From DAOULY01 sp034414595 (GTDB lineage Bacteria; Chloroflexota; Dehalococcoidia; SZUA-161; JAUWZY01), in assembly GCA_034414595.1 (NCBI GenBank), contig DAOULY010000006.1, positions 1 to 36,169 of the forward strand: a DNA stretch of 36,169 bases. Reading direction: 5' to 3'. A model generated the notes under the pieces. The model saw only the letters and a program-made list of their open reading frames with translations. It ran no database searches and was not told the origin of the DNA. Each line of letters begins with the position of its first letter. Position 1 is the stretch's first letter. The position numbers and the translations under genes were made by a program. This document shows positions 17,255 to 25,163 of the stretch, piece after piece.

Positions 17255-18121
17255 ATGGCTGGCGATGCGATTGTTGCTGAAGAACTGACCTACTGGTATG
17301 GGGACTTGGTCGCCGTGGACCACATCAATTTCAGCGTGGCTGAGGGCGAGATTATAGGGTTCCTTGGCCCCAATGGTGCCGGCAAGACGACCGCAGTTAA
17401 GATGTTGACAGGACTGCTCAAACCCAAAGCTGGAAAGGCAACACTGCTCGGTATGGACGTTGCTAAAAATGTTGAGAAGGTGCAGGGGGAGATTGGCGTT
17501 TGCTTTGAGTCCACAAATCTTTATGAAAAAATGGGTGCTGTAGAAAATCTGAGATTGTTCGCACGTCTTTTTGGTATCGGTCGATTCGATGCCGATGCCC
17601 TGCTGAGGCGGGTTGGTCTGGCAGGTCGGGAGAGGGATAGAGTGGAGAGCTATTCGAAGGGTATGAAGCAACGCCTCATGGTGGCACGCTCAATCGTGAA
17701 CCGGCCCCGTGTCATATTCCTCGACGAGCCTACTGCCGGGCTTGACCCGACATCTGCCGAGTCCATCCGGAGCATCATCCTTGAAGAGCGCGAGCGGGGG
17801 GCTACAGTCTTTCTCACCACACACGACATGATGGAGGCGGATAAGCTTTCTGATCGGGTCGCCTTTATGAATCAAGGGAAGATCGTTGCTCTGGATACAC
17901 CCCATAACCTCAAACAGCAATATGGCAAGCGAGCGCTCAAGGCCAAAGTCTCGACCCATAGTGGCGGACTTGAGGGTCGTGAGATCGCCTTAGACACTCC
18001 GGAGACGCCAAACGCCATTCAGGAACTCTTTGCTCAGGAGAGAGTGGTCACTATCCACAGCGAGGAGGCCAGCCTGGAGGACATCTTCATCCGGATCACT
18101 GGACGGGGGCTCATCGGATGA
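17255..18121 (+). CDS. ABC transporter ATP-binding protein
   Basis: This is a 288-residue nucleotide-binding subunit. Walker A is GPNGAGKT (residues 38-45), the signature region reads YSKGMKQR in place of the classic LSGGQ form, Walker B is VIFLDEPTAGLDP, and the switch His is in FLTTHD. This variant signature is normal for the ABC-2 exporter (DrrA/NatA/CcmA-like) class. I choose ATG 17255, because the in-frame ATG at 17240 sits inside the GAGAGGAG ribosome site that serves 17255. The C-terminal ~70 residues are the usual ABC-2 accessory region ending in SLEDIFIRITGRG. The stop codon overlaps the start of the first permease (ATGA), indicating translational coupling. It should energise export by the two permeases that follow. 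Confidence 0.95.
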   Translation: MAGDAIVAEELTYWYGDLVAVDHINFSVAEGEIIGFLGPNGAGKTTAVKMLTGLLKPKAGKATLLGMDVAKNVEKVQGEIGVCFESTNLYEKMGAVENLRLFARLFGIGRFDADALLRRVGLAGRERDRVESYSKGMKQRLMVARSIVNRPRVIFLDEPTAGLDPTSAESIRSIILEERERGATVFLTTHDMMEADKLSDRVAFMNQGKIVALDTPHNLKQQYGKRALKAKVSTHSGGLEGREIALDTPETPNAIQELFAQERVVTIHSEEASLEDIFIRITGRGLIG

Positions 18122-19173
18122 AATTGCGCGTTATTGGTGCCCTCATCTCTAAGGATTTCTCCCTGTTCTTCAGAAATCGGCTTTTTGCCCTTGTGACCGC
18201 TCTTGGCATTATCACCTACTTGGTCATCTATTTTGTGATGCCGAGTTCGGTCAACGAGAGTCTGAAGATCGGACTTTATGCGCCAGTGGTGCCCCCAGGC
18301 TTCGAGCAACTGCAAGAAGAAGGCCTGGAAATCGAGATGGTTGAATCTGACGAGGCACTAAGGGAGGCCGTGACCGAGGGCCGATATGTGACGGGAGTGG
18401 CGCTCCCGGCTGACCTAGTTGAGAAGCTTATGTCGGGGCAGAAACCCCGGGTCACTGTCTATTTCGCTTCGGATACACCTGAGGAGAGCAGAGAAGCTGT
18501 TAGAGTTCTGATCGAAGATTTGGCTTACCTACAGAGTGGACAACCACTGGCTATCGAGGTGTCGGAGGAAATTCTGGGTCCAGACATGGTAGGCATGCAG
18601 ATACCGCCGCGAGACCGCTTGCGTCCTCTCTTTGCCGTTTTGCTGATCATGACTGAAACTTTTGGCTTGGCTACCCTGATCAGCGAGGAAGTCGAGCGGC
18701 GCACTATTCAGGCCCTACTGGTCACCCCGATGACGATCAAGGACCTATTTACTGCCAAGGGAATTACTGGCATAAGCTTAGCCTTCGGCCAGGCTATATT
18801 ATTCATGGCAATCGTCGGCGGCGTGAGCAAGCAGCCACTGATAATCTTGGCCGTGCTGCTGCTTGGGGCGGTGTTGGTCACAGGAGTTGGCTTTCTCATA
18901 GCATCACTGGCTAAAGACATGATGTCGGTGATGGCCTGGGGTGTTATTGCCTTCATCATCTTGATCATCCCTTCGTTCAGCATTATGTTCCCTGGCACTA
19001 TTACAGGCTGGGTCGAGGTTATCCCCTCACACTATCTGGTCGATACAATACATCGGGCTGCGAACTTTGGGGCTGGCTGGGGCGATGTTTGGCATAATTT
19101 GCTGATACTCTTGGGATTCAACTTGGTCATTTTCTGGATTGGCATTGTGGCACTGGGGAGGAAATTACGATGA
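18118..19173 (+). CDS. ABC-2 type permease 1
   Basis: This 351-residue membrane subunit has one N-terminal helix (about residues 25-42), an extracytoplasmic domain of roughly 130 residues, then five to six helices from about 165 to the end. That is the layout of NatB/YhaP-type ABC-2 permeases. The motif ERRTIQALLVTPMTIKDLFTAKG between the first two C-terminal helices is the coupling-loop pattern. ATG overlaps the preceding ATPase stop by four bases, and its own stop overlaps the next gene by four bases. The exported substrate is unknown. With permease 2 it probably forms a heterodimer. Confidence 0.9.
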   Translation: MKLRVIGALISKDFSLFFRNRLFALVTALGIITYLVIYFVMPSSVNESLKIGLYAPVVPPGFEQLQEEGLEIEMVESDEALREAVTEGRYVTGVALPADLVEKLMSGQKPRVTVYFASDTPEESREAVRVLIEDLAYLQSGQPLAIEVSEEILGPDMVGMQIPPRDRLRPLFAVLLIMTETFGLATLISEEVERRTIQALLVTPMTIKDLFTAKGITGISLAFGQAILFMAIVGGVSKQPLIILAVLLLGAVLVTGVGFLIASLAKDMMSVMAWGVIAFIILIIPSFSIMFPGTITGWVEVIPSHYLVDTIHRAANFGAGWGDVWHNLLILLGFNLVIFWIGIVALGRKLR

Positions 19174-20231
19174 GCCTCAAGCGTGTGGGCATTCTGCTGC
19201 GTAAAGAGTTCCTACAAGGTCCCAAGAGCTTCTTCTTCATTTGGGCCGTTGTCGCTCCAGTTGTCATCTCACTCGTATTTTCGCTGGTCTTCGGCACGCT
19301 GTTCTCAGAGAAGCCCAAGCTGGGGATAGTGGATGAGGGCAGCTCTCAGCTGGTCGCCATGAGCAGAGAAGTCATTGCGGTGAACGTCAAAGAGTATGGC
19401 ACGGTCTCTGAGATTAGGGAGGCGGCTGAGCGTGGTGCCGTAGATATGGGCATAGTTCTCCCCCAGGATTTTGATAGCTCCGTTACACAAGGAGAGGAGG
19501 TAGAGATTACGGCTTACATCTGGGGCGAGAGTCTGGCAAAGAATCGCACCATCCTGGGGGCGACCATATCCAATTTGGTAAGAGAGCTGGCTGGCCAGGA
19601 AAGTCCTGTTGAAGTCGAAAACATCACATTGGGCGATAAGGCGAATATCCCCTGGAACGATCGCCTGCTTCCATTTGTCGTGCTAATTGCCGTGTTTGTG
19701 GGTGGGCTCTTTTTGCCTGCGACCTCGGTGGTGGATGAGAAGGAGAGGAAGACACTCGAGGCGCTGGTCATAACCCCCACAACTATAGGAGATGTTTTCG
19801 TGGCGAAGGGACTCCTCGGCGTTATTCTCAGTCTGTTTATGGGCATTGTGATCCTGATTTTGAACCAGGCCTTCGGCACCGAGCCAACATTGCTGGTTTT
19901 GATGCTGGCACTTGGCGCGATAATGGCAGCGGAGATCGGGCTGTTAGTTGGGGCTTTGGTTAAGGATATTACAACCCTGTTCGCCCTTTGGAAGTTCGGA
20001 GGTATTCTGCTATTCGCCCCTGCCCTTATCTATCTCTTTCCCCAAATTCCCGAGTGGGTCGCTAAGATCTTCCCGACCTACTATTTCATTCAACCAATCG
20101 TTGAGCTAAGTCAGCGGGGTGGTAGCTGGCCCGACATCGCAACAAACGTTTTCATTCTCGTTGGGATAGATGTCATTCTGATTGGTGTCGTGGCGCTTGC
20201 ACTAAGGCGGATCAAGCAGTATGCAGTCTAA
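19170..20231 (+). CDS. ABC-2 type permease 2
   Basis: This 353-residue permease has the same layout as its neighbour: an N-terminal helix (about residues 19-40), a soluble extracytoplasmic domain, and C-terminal helices. The coupling motif is ERKTLEALVITPTTIGDVFVAKG. It overlaps permease 1 by four bases (ATGA), so the ATPase and both permeases form a tight three-gene operon. The two permeases are clearly related but distinct. No convincing terminator follows; a GC-rich imperfect stem lies at 20308-20345. Confidence 0.9.
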   Translation: MSLKRVGILLRKEFLQGPKSFFFIWAVVAPVVISLVFSLVFGTLFSEKPKLGIVDEGSSQLVAMSREVIAVNVKEYGTVSEIREAAERGAVDMGIVLPQDFDSSVTQGEEVEITAYIWGESLAKNRTILGATISNLVRELAGQESPVEVENITLGDKANIPWNDRLLPFVVLIAVFVGGLFLPATSVVDEKERKTLEALVITPTTIGDVFVAKGLLGVILSLFMGIVILILNQAFGTEPTLLVLMLALGAIMAAEIGLLVGALVKDITTLFALWKFGGILLFAPALIYLFPQIPEWVAKIFPTYYFIQPIVELSQRGGSWPDIATNVFILVGIDVILIGVVALALRRIKQYAV

Positions 20232-20640
20232 GGCACTGAAAAGTTAAGGATGCCTCCTGAGTTCCTGTCAACATCATAGGTGCCAATCTGCTACCACTGC
20301 ACTGCGACCGCCCCACATATATATCGTTTCCAGCGTAGTGGGCGGCTATGAGCAGCAGTGATGTACTCCTAATTCTGGTAGCTTTTGTTAAAAGTAGGGC
20401 ATTTTAGCCTGAGTAATAGCTGGTGCTCTGGAATCCAAAGTCCAGTCGCCGTGACGGTGCTATGTAGCAATTGGACAGGTTTCGCTCACCCCGCAGCTAG
20501 CTATGCAACACCATTCGCGCTCATTTGGCTTCTGACTTCGGTGCGTCTACTGAAATTCATGAGTTCTCTACCAGATTGCGCTCACATGATTGATGAAGTA
20601 TATTTACACTACGGGGATGGTTTCGGAGTTTATGAAATAA
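20232..20640. other. Intergenic region, no gene recognised
   Basis: The 409 bases between the ABC operon and the methyltransferase hold no credible gene. An imperfect inverted repeat, CCGCCCCAC (20308-20316) with GTGGGCGG (20338-20345), could be a weak terminator but has no T-run. No clear promoter for the next gene was found. Confidence 0.5.
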
Positions 20641-21342
20641 ATGAACAAACGCCCAGATTGGCTATACAATGAGCTAAAGCAGGCCGGTACAGACTACTCT
20701 AAGCGTAACCAGGCAGAGGCCTACGATTCACGGATTCAGCAGATAGAGAATGTTGAGGAAGAGAACGAGGGGATTATCAGAAAAATCAACCTTATCTGTG
20801 ACCAATCAATTATTGATTTAGGTGCTGGCACTGGGACATTTGCGATACAAGCAGCCAAGCATTGTCAATGGGTCTATGCTGTGGATGTCTCTGATGCTAT
20901 GCTAAAAATTGCCCGCCGGAAGGCACGAGAGCAGAGCGTAACGCACATCAGCTTCCACGTTGGAGGTTTTCTGACTTATGAACATGTTGGCAAACCGGCG
21001 GACGCTGTTGTTTCCAAGATTGCTCTACATCACCTGCCCGATTTATGGAAGCTGATTGCTCTATATCGTGTAGCTAATATGTTAAAGGACGGTGGCAAGT
21101 TCTATCTAAAGGATGTAGTATTCTCATTCGATCCTGATAATTATCAAAGTTTCTTCAGTGAATTGGTCCGTAGTGTACCTGCTGCACTGGCTGATGGCTT
21201 CAGAACGCATATTCGTGAAGAATACAGCACATTCGACTGGATCATGGAAGGGCTTTTAAAAAGAGCGGGCTTTGTTATCGACGAGGTTGAGTATCGCCAT
21301 AGGTTCATGGCACATTATCTCTGTTCAAAAGTAGCTACCTGA
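20641..21342 (+). CDS. Class I SAM-dependent methyltransferase
   Basis: This 233-residue protein has the Rossmann-like SAM-binding fold. Motif I is IIDLGAGTGTFAIQAA (about residues 57-72), the acidic residue ending strand 2 is in VYAVDVSDAML, and post-motif III reads IALHHLPDLWK. The family acts on small molecules such as quinone precursors, lipids or xenobiotics; the acceptor cannot be read from sequence. The ATG at 20641 follows the stop codon of a short meaningless frame and has no strong ribosome site, so the exact start is less sure. It stands between the ABC exporter and the Tm-1-like gene with its own gaps of 409 and 280 bases. Confidence 0.88.
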   Translation: MNKRPDWLYNELKQAGTDYSKRNQAEAYDSRIQQIENVEEENEGIIRKINLICDQSIIDLGAGTGTFAIQAAKHCQWVYAVDVSDAMLKIARRKAREQSVTHISFHVGGFLTYEHVGKPADAVVSKIALHHLPDLWKLIALYRVANMLKDGGKFYLKDVVFSFDPDNYQSFFSELVRSVPAALADGFRTHIREEYSTFDWIMEGLLKRAGFVIDEVEYRHRFMAHYLCSKVAT

Positions 21343-21525
21343 CAAAAAAGTCAACAATAGCTTCATTTGTTGAATGAGGAAGCAAAGCCACTGTCGTTTG
21401 CAGTCCAAAAAGTACAAAGTGTCGCTGCTCCAGGTGTTTCCTTCTTAGTCACTGCTATTGCACTGGTAACCACACCTATAACCCATAGAGTGTTGGCCGG
21501 GTATTGGCTTGGGACTGACAACACT

Positions 21526-21534
21526 TGCTATAAT
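21526..21534 (+). promoter_or_regulatory. Extended -10 promoter of the Tm-1-like gene
   Basis: TGC-TATAAT (21526-21534) is a perfect -10 with the extended TGN element. The -35 is weak (TTGGCT at 21504, 19-base spacing). The predicted start near 21541 gives a leader of about 80 bases that contains the tandem repeat. Confidence 0.55.
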
Positions 21535-21568
21535 AAGTCAGGAATTCCCCAAATGGCCGAGATGGCAC

Positions 21569-21596
21569 ACATCAGATGGGACACATCAGATGGGAC
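21569..21596. repeat. Perfect tandem 14-bp repeat in leader
   Basis: ACATCAGATGGGAC is repeated exactly, back to back (21569-21582 and 21583-21596), between the extended -10 promoter and the ribosome site at about 21610. It could be an operator or mRNA-binding site, or simple replication slippage. Confidence 0.6.
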
Positions 21597-21622
21597 CGCT
21601 GGCAAAGGGAGAGGAGAAAGGA

Positions 21623-22834
21623 ATGCAAAAGACTATAGTTCTGTTGGGAACGCTGGACACCAAGGGTATAGAATTTGGGTATGTTAAGGAGAAGATTATC
21701 GAGCAAGGCTGCCGGGTCATCATGGTGGACGTCGGGATGCTCGGAGAGCCTTCATTGGAGACGGACATCACCAGCGAGCAGGTGGCCCAGGCCGGCGGCA
21801 GCTCGAAGGAAGAGATCGTTTGCCTAGAGGAGGGTCAAGCTACAGAGATAATGGGTAAAGGCGCGGCCAAGATAGTTCAGGAACTCTACCGCTCGGGCAA
21901 GCTGGATGGCATCCTGTCCCTGGGCGGCTCTATGGGCACCGCTTTGGCAACAGCGGCCATGAGGTCTTTGCCTTTTGGCGTGCCCAAGGTGATGGTGTCC
22001 ACGATGGCTGCTTCAGATACTCGCCCCTATTTGGGTACTAAAGATATAACGATGATTCCATCCGTTGTCGACATATTGGGCCTGAATCGGGCGACGAGGA
22101 GGATACTGGCAATAGCTGCGAGTGCTGTCGCAGGCATGGTCAGTGGAGACCCCGGGCACATTGTCTCAGACAAGCGTCTTATCGGCCTTACTACGCGTGG
22201 TGATTTGATGCCCTGCGTCTATGCCTGCAAGGACATTTTGGAGCAAAATGGGTATGAAGTGGTCATGTTCCATGCTGTGGGCAGCGGGGGGCGGGCTCTT
22301 GAAGAATGGATTGGGGATGGGCTAATTGAAGGTGTATTTGATCTTGTACTTGGGGAAGTGACCGAACACTTGTTTGGGGGCATTCTCGATGCTGGGCCCA
22401 ATCGGCTAGAAGCAGCAGGCAGACAGGGCATTCCTTGTTTGGCAACTCCTGGTAACGCGCAATGGATTACTTTTAGGGGAGCGCAGAATATACCTCAACA
22501 TCTGGTAGGTCGAAAGACGTGGTTTCATAACCCGGCTATAGCGGGTGTCCGGGCCAGCAAAGACGAGATGGCTCTTGTCGGGAAGGTCATCGCGGAAAAG
22601 TTGAATAAGGGTAATGGCCCCACGGCGGTGCTATTTCCCAAGAGAGGCTTCGCGCGAGCCCGGGAGGGCGAGGAATTATATAATCAGGAGGAGGACTCAG
22701 CATTGTTTGAGGCGCTGAGAAGCCATCTCAGGCCGGGAATCGATTTTGTCGAGGTAGACGCTCATATTAATGACAGGTTGTTCGCCGAAACGGCGGCGAA
22801 TTTGCTCAATGAATTGATACACAGGGCTAGTTGA
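21623..22834 (+). CDS. Tm-1-like ATP-binding domain protein (UPF0261)
   Basis: The ATG at 21623 gives 403 residues, the family's normal size. It is preceded by GAGAGGAGAAAGGA and opens with the conserved strand KTIVLLGTLDTKG. Further upstream the frame is open to 21509 but would add non-family residues across the tandem repeat and promoter. The block LSLGGSMGTALATAAM plus VMVSTMAASDTRPYLG is characteristic of UPF0261/Tm-1, named after the tomato virus-resistance protein whose N-terminal domain binds ATP. The second half resembles the TIM-barrel-like part. Bacterial function is not established, though such genes often occur with catabolic genes. It appears monocistronic. Confidence 0.88.
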   Translation: MQKTIVLLGTLDTKGIEFGYVKEKIIEQGCRVIMVDVGMLGEPSLETDITSEQVAQAGGSSKEEIVCLEEGQATEIMGKGAAKIVQELYRSGKLDGILSLGGSMGTALATAAMRSLPFGVPKVMVSTMAASDTRPYLGTKDITMIPSVVDILGLNRATRRILAIAASAVAGMVSGDPGHIVSDKRLIGLTTRGDLMPCVYACKDILEQNGYEVVMFHAVGSGGRALEEWIGDGLIEGVFDLVLGEVTEHLFGGILDAGPNRLEAAGRQGIPCLATPGNAQWITFRGAQNIPQHLVGRKTWFHNPAIAGVRASKDEMALVGKVIAEKLNKGNGPTAVLFPKRGFARAREGEELYNQEEDSALFEALRSHLRPGIDFVEVDAHINDRLFAETAANLLNELIHRAS

Positions 22835-23079
22835 ATCGGCATCCGTCATGTTATAAAATGCAAACCAAAGAGGGGATAGCCGAGTCAGGCTTCTTGCGCT
22901 AACGAGGGGATGGCTGCTGCCATGTTCGGCTAGCAACATCGACGGCTGCTGGCCCTTGAAGACGGCGCTATGCAAGGTCTACAAGTGTAAGCAGCATTGA
23001 CGTCAGGGGATGTAAGCACTGGATGCCACACGATTGAATAGGGGTGAGGAGGTGGCAGAGTTGGTGACGAGTATTGGAG

Positions 23080-23847
23080 ATGAAAGTCAGGCTCTTGGGA
23101 GTCCATCATTCCGAATCGGTAACTACCAGGATGGTTTCCTTCGTCGTGGACGATATCCTGGCCATAGACGCAGGCAGCTTGACCTCGGGTCTTTCTTTGC
23201 CTGAGCAGGCTAAGATCGCCTCCATTTTGCTGACACACCACCATTATGACCATATCAGGGACATCCCGACCTTTGCCCTGAACAATTACCTTCGCACCAC
23301 AAACGTCTACGGCACTGCTCCCACTATTGACATTCTCTCATCCTATCTCCTCGATGGCGCTATCTACCCAAAGTTCACTGAAAAGCCATACCCAGAGAGC
23401 CCGGCGCTGAGGCTACACACCTTGGAGCCGTATAAAGAGGAGACCATAGAAGGCTACAAGGTACTGGCTCTCCCTGTTTACCACTCTATCCCCGCTGTCG
23501 GCTACCAGATCACCTCTGCTGAGGGCAAGAGCCTCTTCTATAGCAGTGACACCGGAGGCGATCTCTCTGCCTGCTGGAATCACATCTCAGCGCAGCTTCT
23601 GATCATAAACTTGACCCTGCCCGACAGGTTTGAAAGCATGGCGATAGAGACCGCACATCTGACCCCTAGACTACTCAAGGAGGAGCTATTGCAGTTTCGC
23701 CAGAGCGAAGGGTATCTGCCCCCAGTGGTGTTGCTCCACGCTGATCCACATTTTGAGGCCGAGATCAGGGGTGAGGTGGCTCGGTTGGCGTGGGAACTGG
23801 AGGCCGAGATCACTCTGGGCTACGAGGGTATGGAGGTTTTTATGTAG
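23080..23847 (+). CDS. Metallo-beta-lactamase-fold protein, RNase Z / class II cNMP phosphodiesterase-like
   Basis: The ATG at 23080 (255 residues, MKVRLLGVHH) is preferred over an in-frame TTG at 23074, since members start with this strand. The dinuclear metal motif is LTHHHYDHIRD (His53, His55, Asp57, His58), a variant of HxHxDH, with later ligands in YSSDTGGD and LHADPH. The stretch VYGTAPTIDILSSYLLDGAI followed by YP recalls class II 3',5'-cyclic nucleotide phosphodiesterases ('VYG-x2-TI-x-L... IWP'); this is from memory and RNase Z is the alternative. Because a cyclic-nucleotide-binding protein and an adenylate cyclase follow on the same strand, cAMP hydrolysis is an attractive but unproven role. 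GAGGAGGTGG lies 25 bases upstream. Confidence 0.75.
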   Translation: MKVRLLGVHHSESVTTRMVSFVVDDILAIDAGSLTSGLSLPEQAKIASILLTHHHYDHIRDIPTFALNNYLRTTNVYGTAPTIDILSSYLLDGAIYPKFTEKPYPESPALRLHTLEPYKEETIEGYKVLALPVYHSIPAVGYQITSAEGKSLFYSSDTGGDLSACWNHISAQLLIINLTLPDRFESMAIETAHLTPRLLKEELLQFRQSEGYLPPVVLLHADPHFEAEIRGEVARLAWELEAEITLGYEGMEVFM

Positions 23848-23848
23848 C

Positions 23849-23890
23849 ATTGGTGAGGTTTCACCAATATTCACCGATATTTCACAATTG
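23849..23890. promoter_or_regulatory. Hairpin and phased TCACC repeats upstream of the CNBD gene
   Basis: ATTGGTGA (23849-23856) and TCACCAAT (23861-23868) form a perfect 8-bp inverted repeat just after the upstream stop codon. TCACCAATAT (23861-23870) and TCACCGATAT (23871-23880) are adjacent 10-bp direct repeats, followed by TTCACAATTG. The set ends 14 bases before the extended -10 promoter. It could be a weak terminator, an operator, or both. Confidence 0.45.
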
Positions 23891-23903
23891 ATGATATGTG
23901 ATG

Positions 23904-23912
23904 TGATATAAT
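23904..23912 (+). promoter_or_regulatory. Extended -10 promoter of the cAMP-related operon
   Basis: TGA-TATAAT (23904-23912): perfect -10 with TGN extension, in a very AT-rich stretch. No good -35 lies 16-18 bases upstream, which is usual for extended -10 or activated promoters. It would drive the CNBD, MBL and FecR-PKD genes. Confidence 0.55.
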
Positions 23913-24001
23913 ACACGCAAGGGAATGCCTACGTAGCTATCATACGGAAGCTCAAGACACAACAAAAAAGGAAAAGCGTGTCTGCTTAGACAGAGCATGC
24001 A

Positions 24002-24373
24002 ATGATTGAAGCTCCATTTGAGAGATTTATGCAGTTCTATACCAAGGATGATGTTGTGTTCCCCGAGAGGAGCACCGGGAAAGAGATGTTCATCGTCTAT
24101 TCAGGGAGGGTAGACCTGTACAAAGAACGGCGAGATAAACACGTCCACCTCGCCAGTGTTTGCCCTGGGGAGTTTTTCGGAGAGATGGCTATTGTTGATG
24201 GTAGTCCCCGCTCTGCAACTGCTATAGCCGCCGAGGACACTCAACTTATTGTCCTCGATGAACCCAAGTTTCTTTATCTTCTCCGCCATCAGCCACATTT
24301 CGCCCTCATCGTGATGCGGAAGCTGTGTGAGATGCTGCGGCGGACCACGGAGGGATGGGCCGATGAAAGATGA
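24002..24373 (+). CDS. Stand-alone cyclic-nucleotide-binding domain protein
   Basis: This 123-residue protein is almost entirely one cNMP-binding beta-roll. The phosphate-binding cassette reads PGEFFGEMAIVDGSPRSAT, with Glu61 (ribose 2'-OH contact) and Arg70-Ser71 (phosphate contacts) all present, matching the CRP/PKA pattern. The C-terminal helix is short and there is no DNA-binding, kinase or other output domain, so it probably acts by binding a partner. Its last 11 bases overlap the next gene (MBL hydrolase at 24363), implying coupled translation. A cyclase capable of making cAMP is encoded about 4 kb downstream. The start ATG at 24002 has no strong ribosome site (AGACAGAGCATGCA upstream), so a nearby alternative is possible. 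Confidence 0.85.
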   Translation: MIEAPFERFMQFYTKDDVVFPERSTGKEMFIVYSGRVDLYKERRDKHVHLASVCPGEFFGEMAIVDGSPRSATAIAAEDTQLIVLDEPKFLYLLRHQPHFALIVMRKLCEMLRRTTEGWADER

Positions 24374-25163
24374 AAAGGACTCATCGTTTCCGGTAGAGCT
24401 GAGACCTGATATATATCAACTTGCTGCTGAAAAACCAGGGAGCCATGCTTACCTCATAAAAGGAAAAACCAAGAACGCACTCATAGATCCCGGGCTGGCA
24501 GCGAATTTCCCCCGCCTTGCCAGCCAGTTGGAAAAACTGGGGCTAAGTGCCAAGGACATCCATTTTGTCATCCTTACTCACGAGCATTTCGACCATATAG
24601 AGGCAATTACTTTTTTCGATACGGCGGTGATCGCTGCTCATACCCTCGCCGCAAACAAAATCGAACTTCAAGACGAGTTTGCAATATATACTACTATGAA
24701 GGACTACTTAGTTGACCTCTGGCTGGAGGAGGGGGTAGTTATAGATTTGGACAATTACAAACTTGAGATAATTCACGCACCAGGGCACACTTCGGGGTGC
24801 ATCTGTATTTATGAGCCCAGAGAGAAGGTGCTTTTTGCTGGAGATGCAGTCTTCGCTGGGGGGGTTCTTTCCGAAATCGCTGGCTCGGGTAATATCAGCG
24901 ACTACGTAAGCTCGCTACACCGACTGAGCACTTTCAAGGTAGAGTCTCTTTACCCAGGGCATGGGCTAATCTCGGTTACTCCTGAGGAAGACATACATCG
25001 GGGTGTGGAGAATGCCCGAGCCGTGATGGAGGAATCAAAACTGCTTTTTGGAGCCTTGGCCAGGAGCGAGTCCCGGGATAAGATCTTGAAACGAGTGGAG
25101 AAAGCCCCTTTTAGTGGAATGTCACGCCCCACTAAGAAGTCTGAAAGCGAAAGCAACTCATGA
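24363..25163 (+). CDS. Metallo-beta-lactamase-fold hydrolase (glyoxalase II-like)
   Basis: ATG 24363 gives 266 residues and overlaps the CNBD gene by 11 bases. The metal-binding motif THEHFDHIE supplies His73, His75, Asp77 and His78. Further ligands are in APGHTSG, FAGDAVF and LYPGHG, so both metal sites look complete. The fold resembles glyoxalase II/flavoprotein-type MBL hydrolases, but the substrate is unknown. A polar C-terminal tail of about 40 residues (after PGHG) has no family match that I can name. The stop overlaps the start of the FecR-PKD gene (ATGA), so CNBD, MBL and FecR-PKD form a coupled trio. Confidence 0.87.
   Translation: MKDEKDSSFPVELRPDIYQLAAEKPGSHAYLIKGKTKNALIDPGLAANFPRLASQLEKLGLSAKDIHFVILTHEHFDHIEAITFFDTAVIAAHTLAANKIELQDEFAIYTTMKDYLVDLWLEEGVVIDLDNYKLEIIHAPGHTSGCICIYEPREKVLFAGDAVFAGGVLSEIAGSGNISDYVSSLHRLSTFKVESLYPGHGLISVTPEEDIHRGVENARAVMEESKLLFGALARSESRDKILKRVEKAPFSGMSRPTKKSESESNS

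Noticed and set aside
20308..20345. GC-rich imperfect inverted repeat after the ABC operon as terminator
   Set aside because: The arms need a bulge and no T-run follows in either direction.
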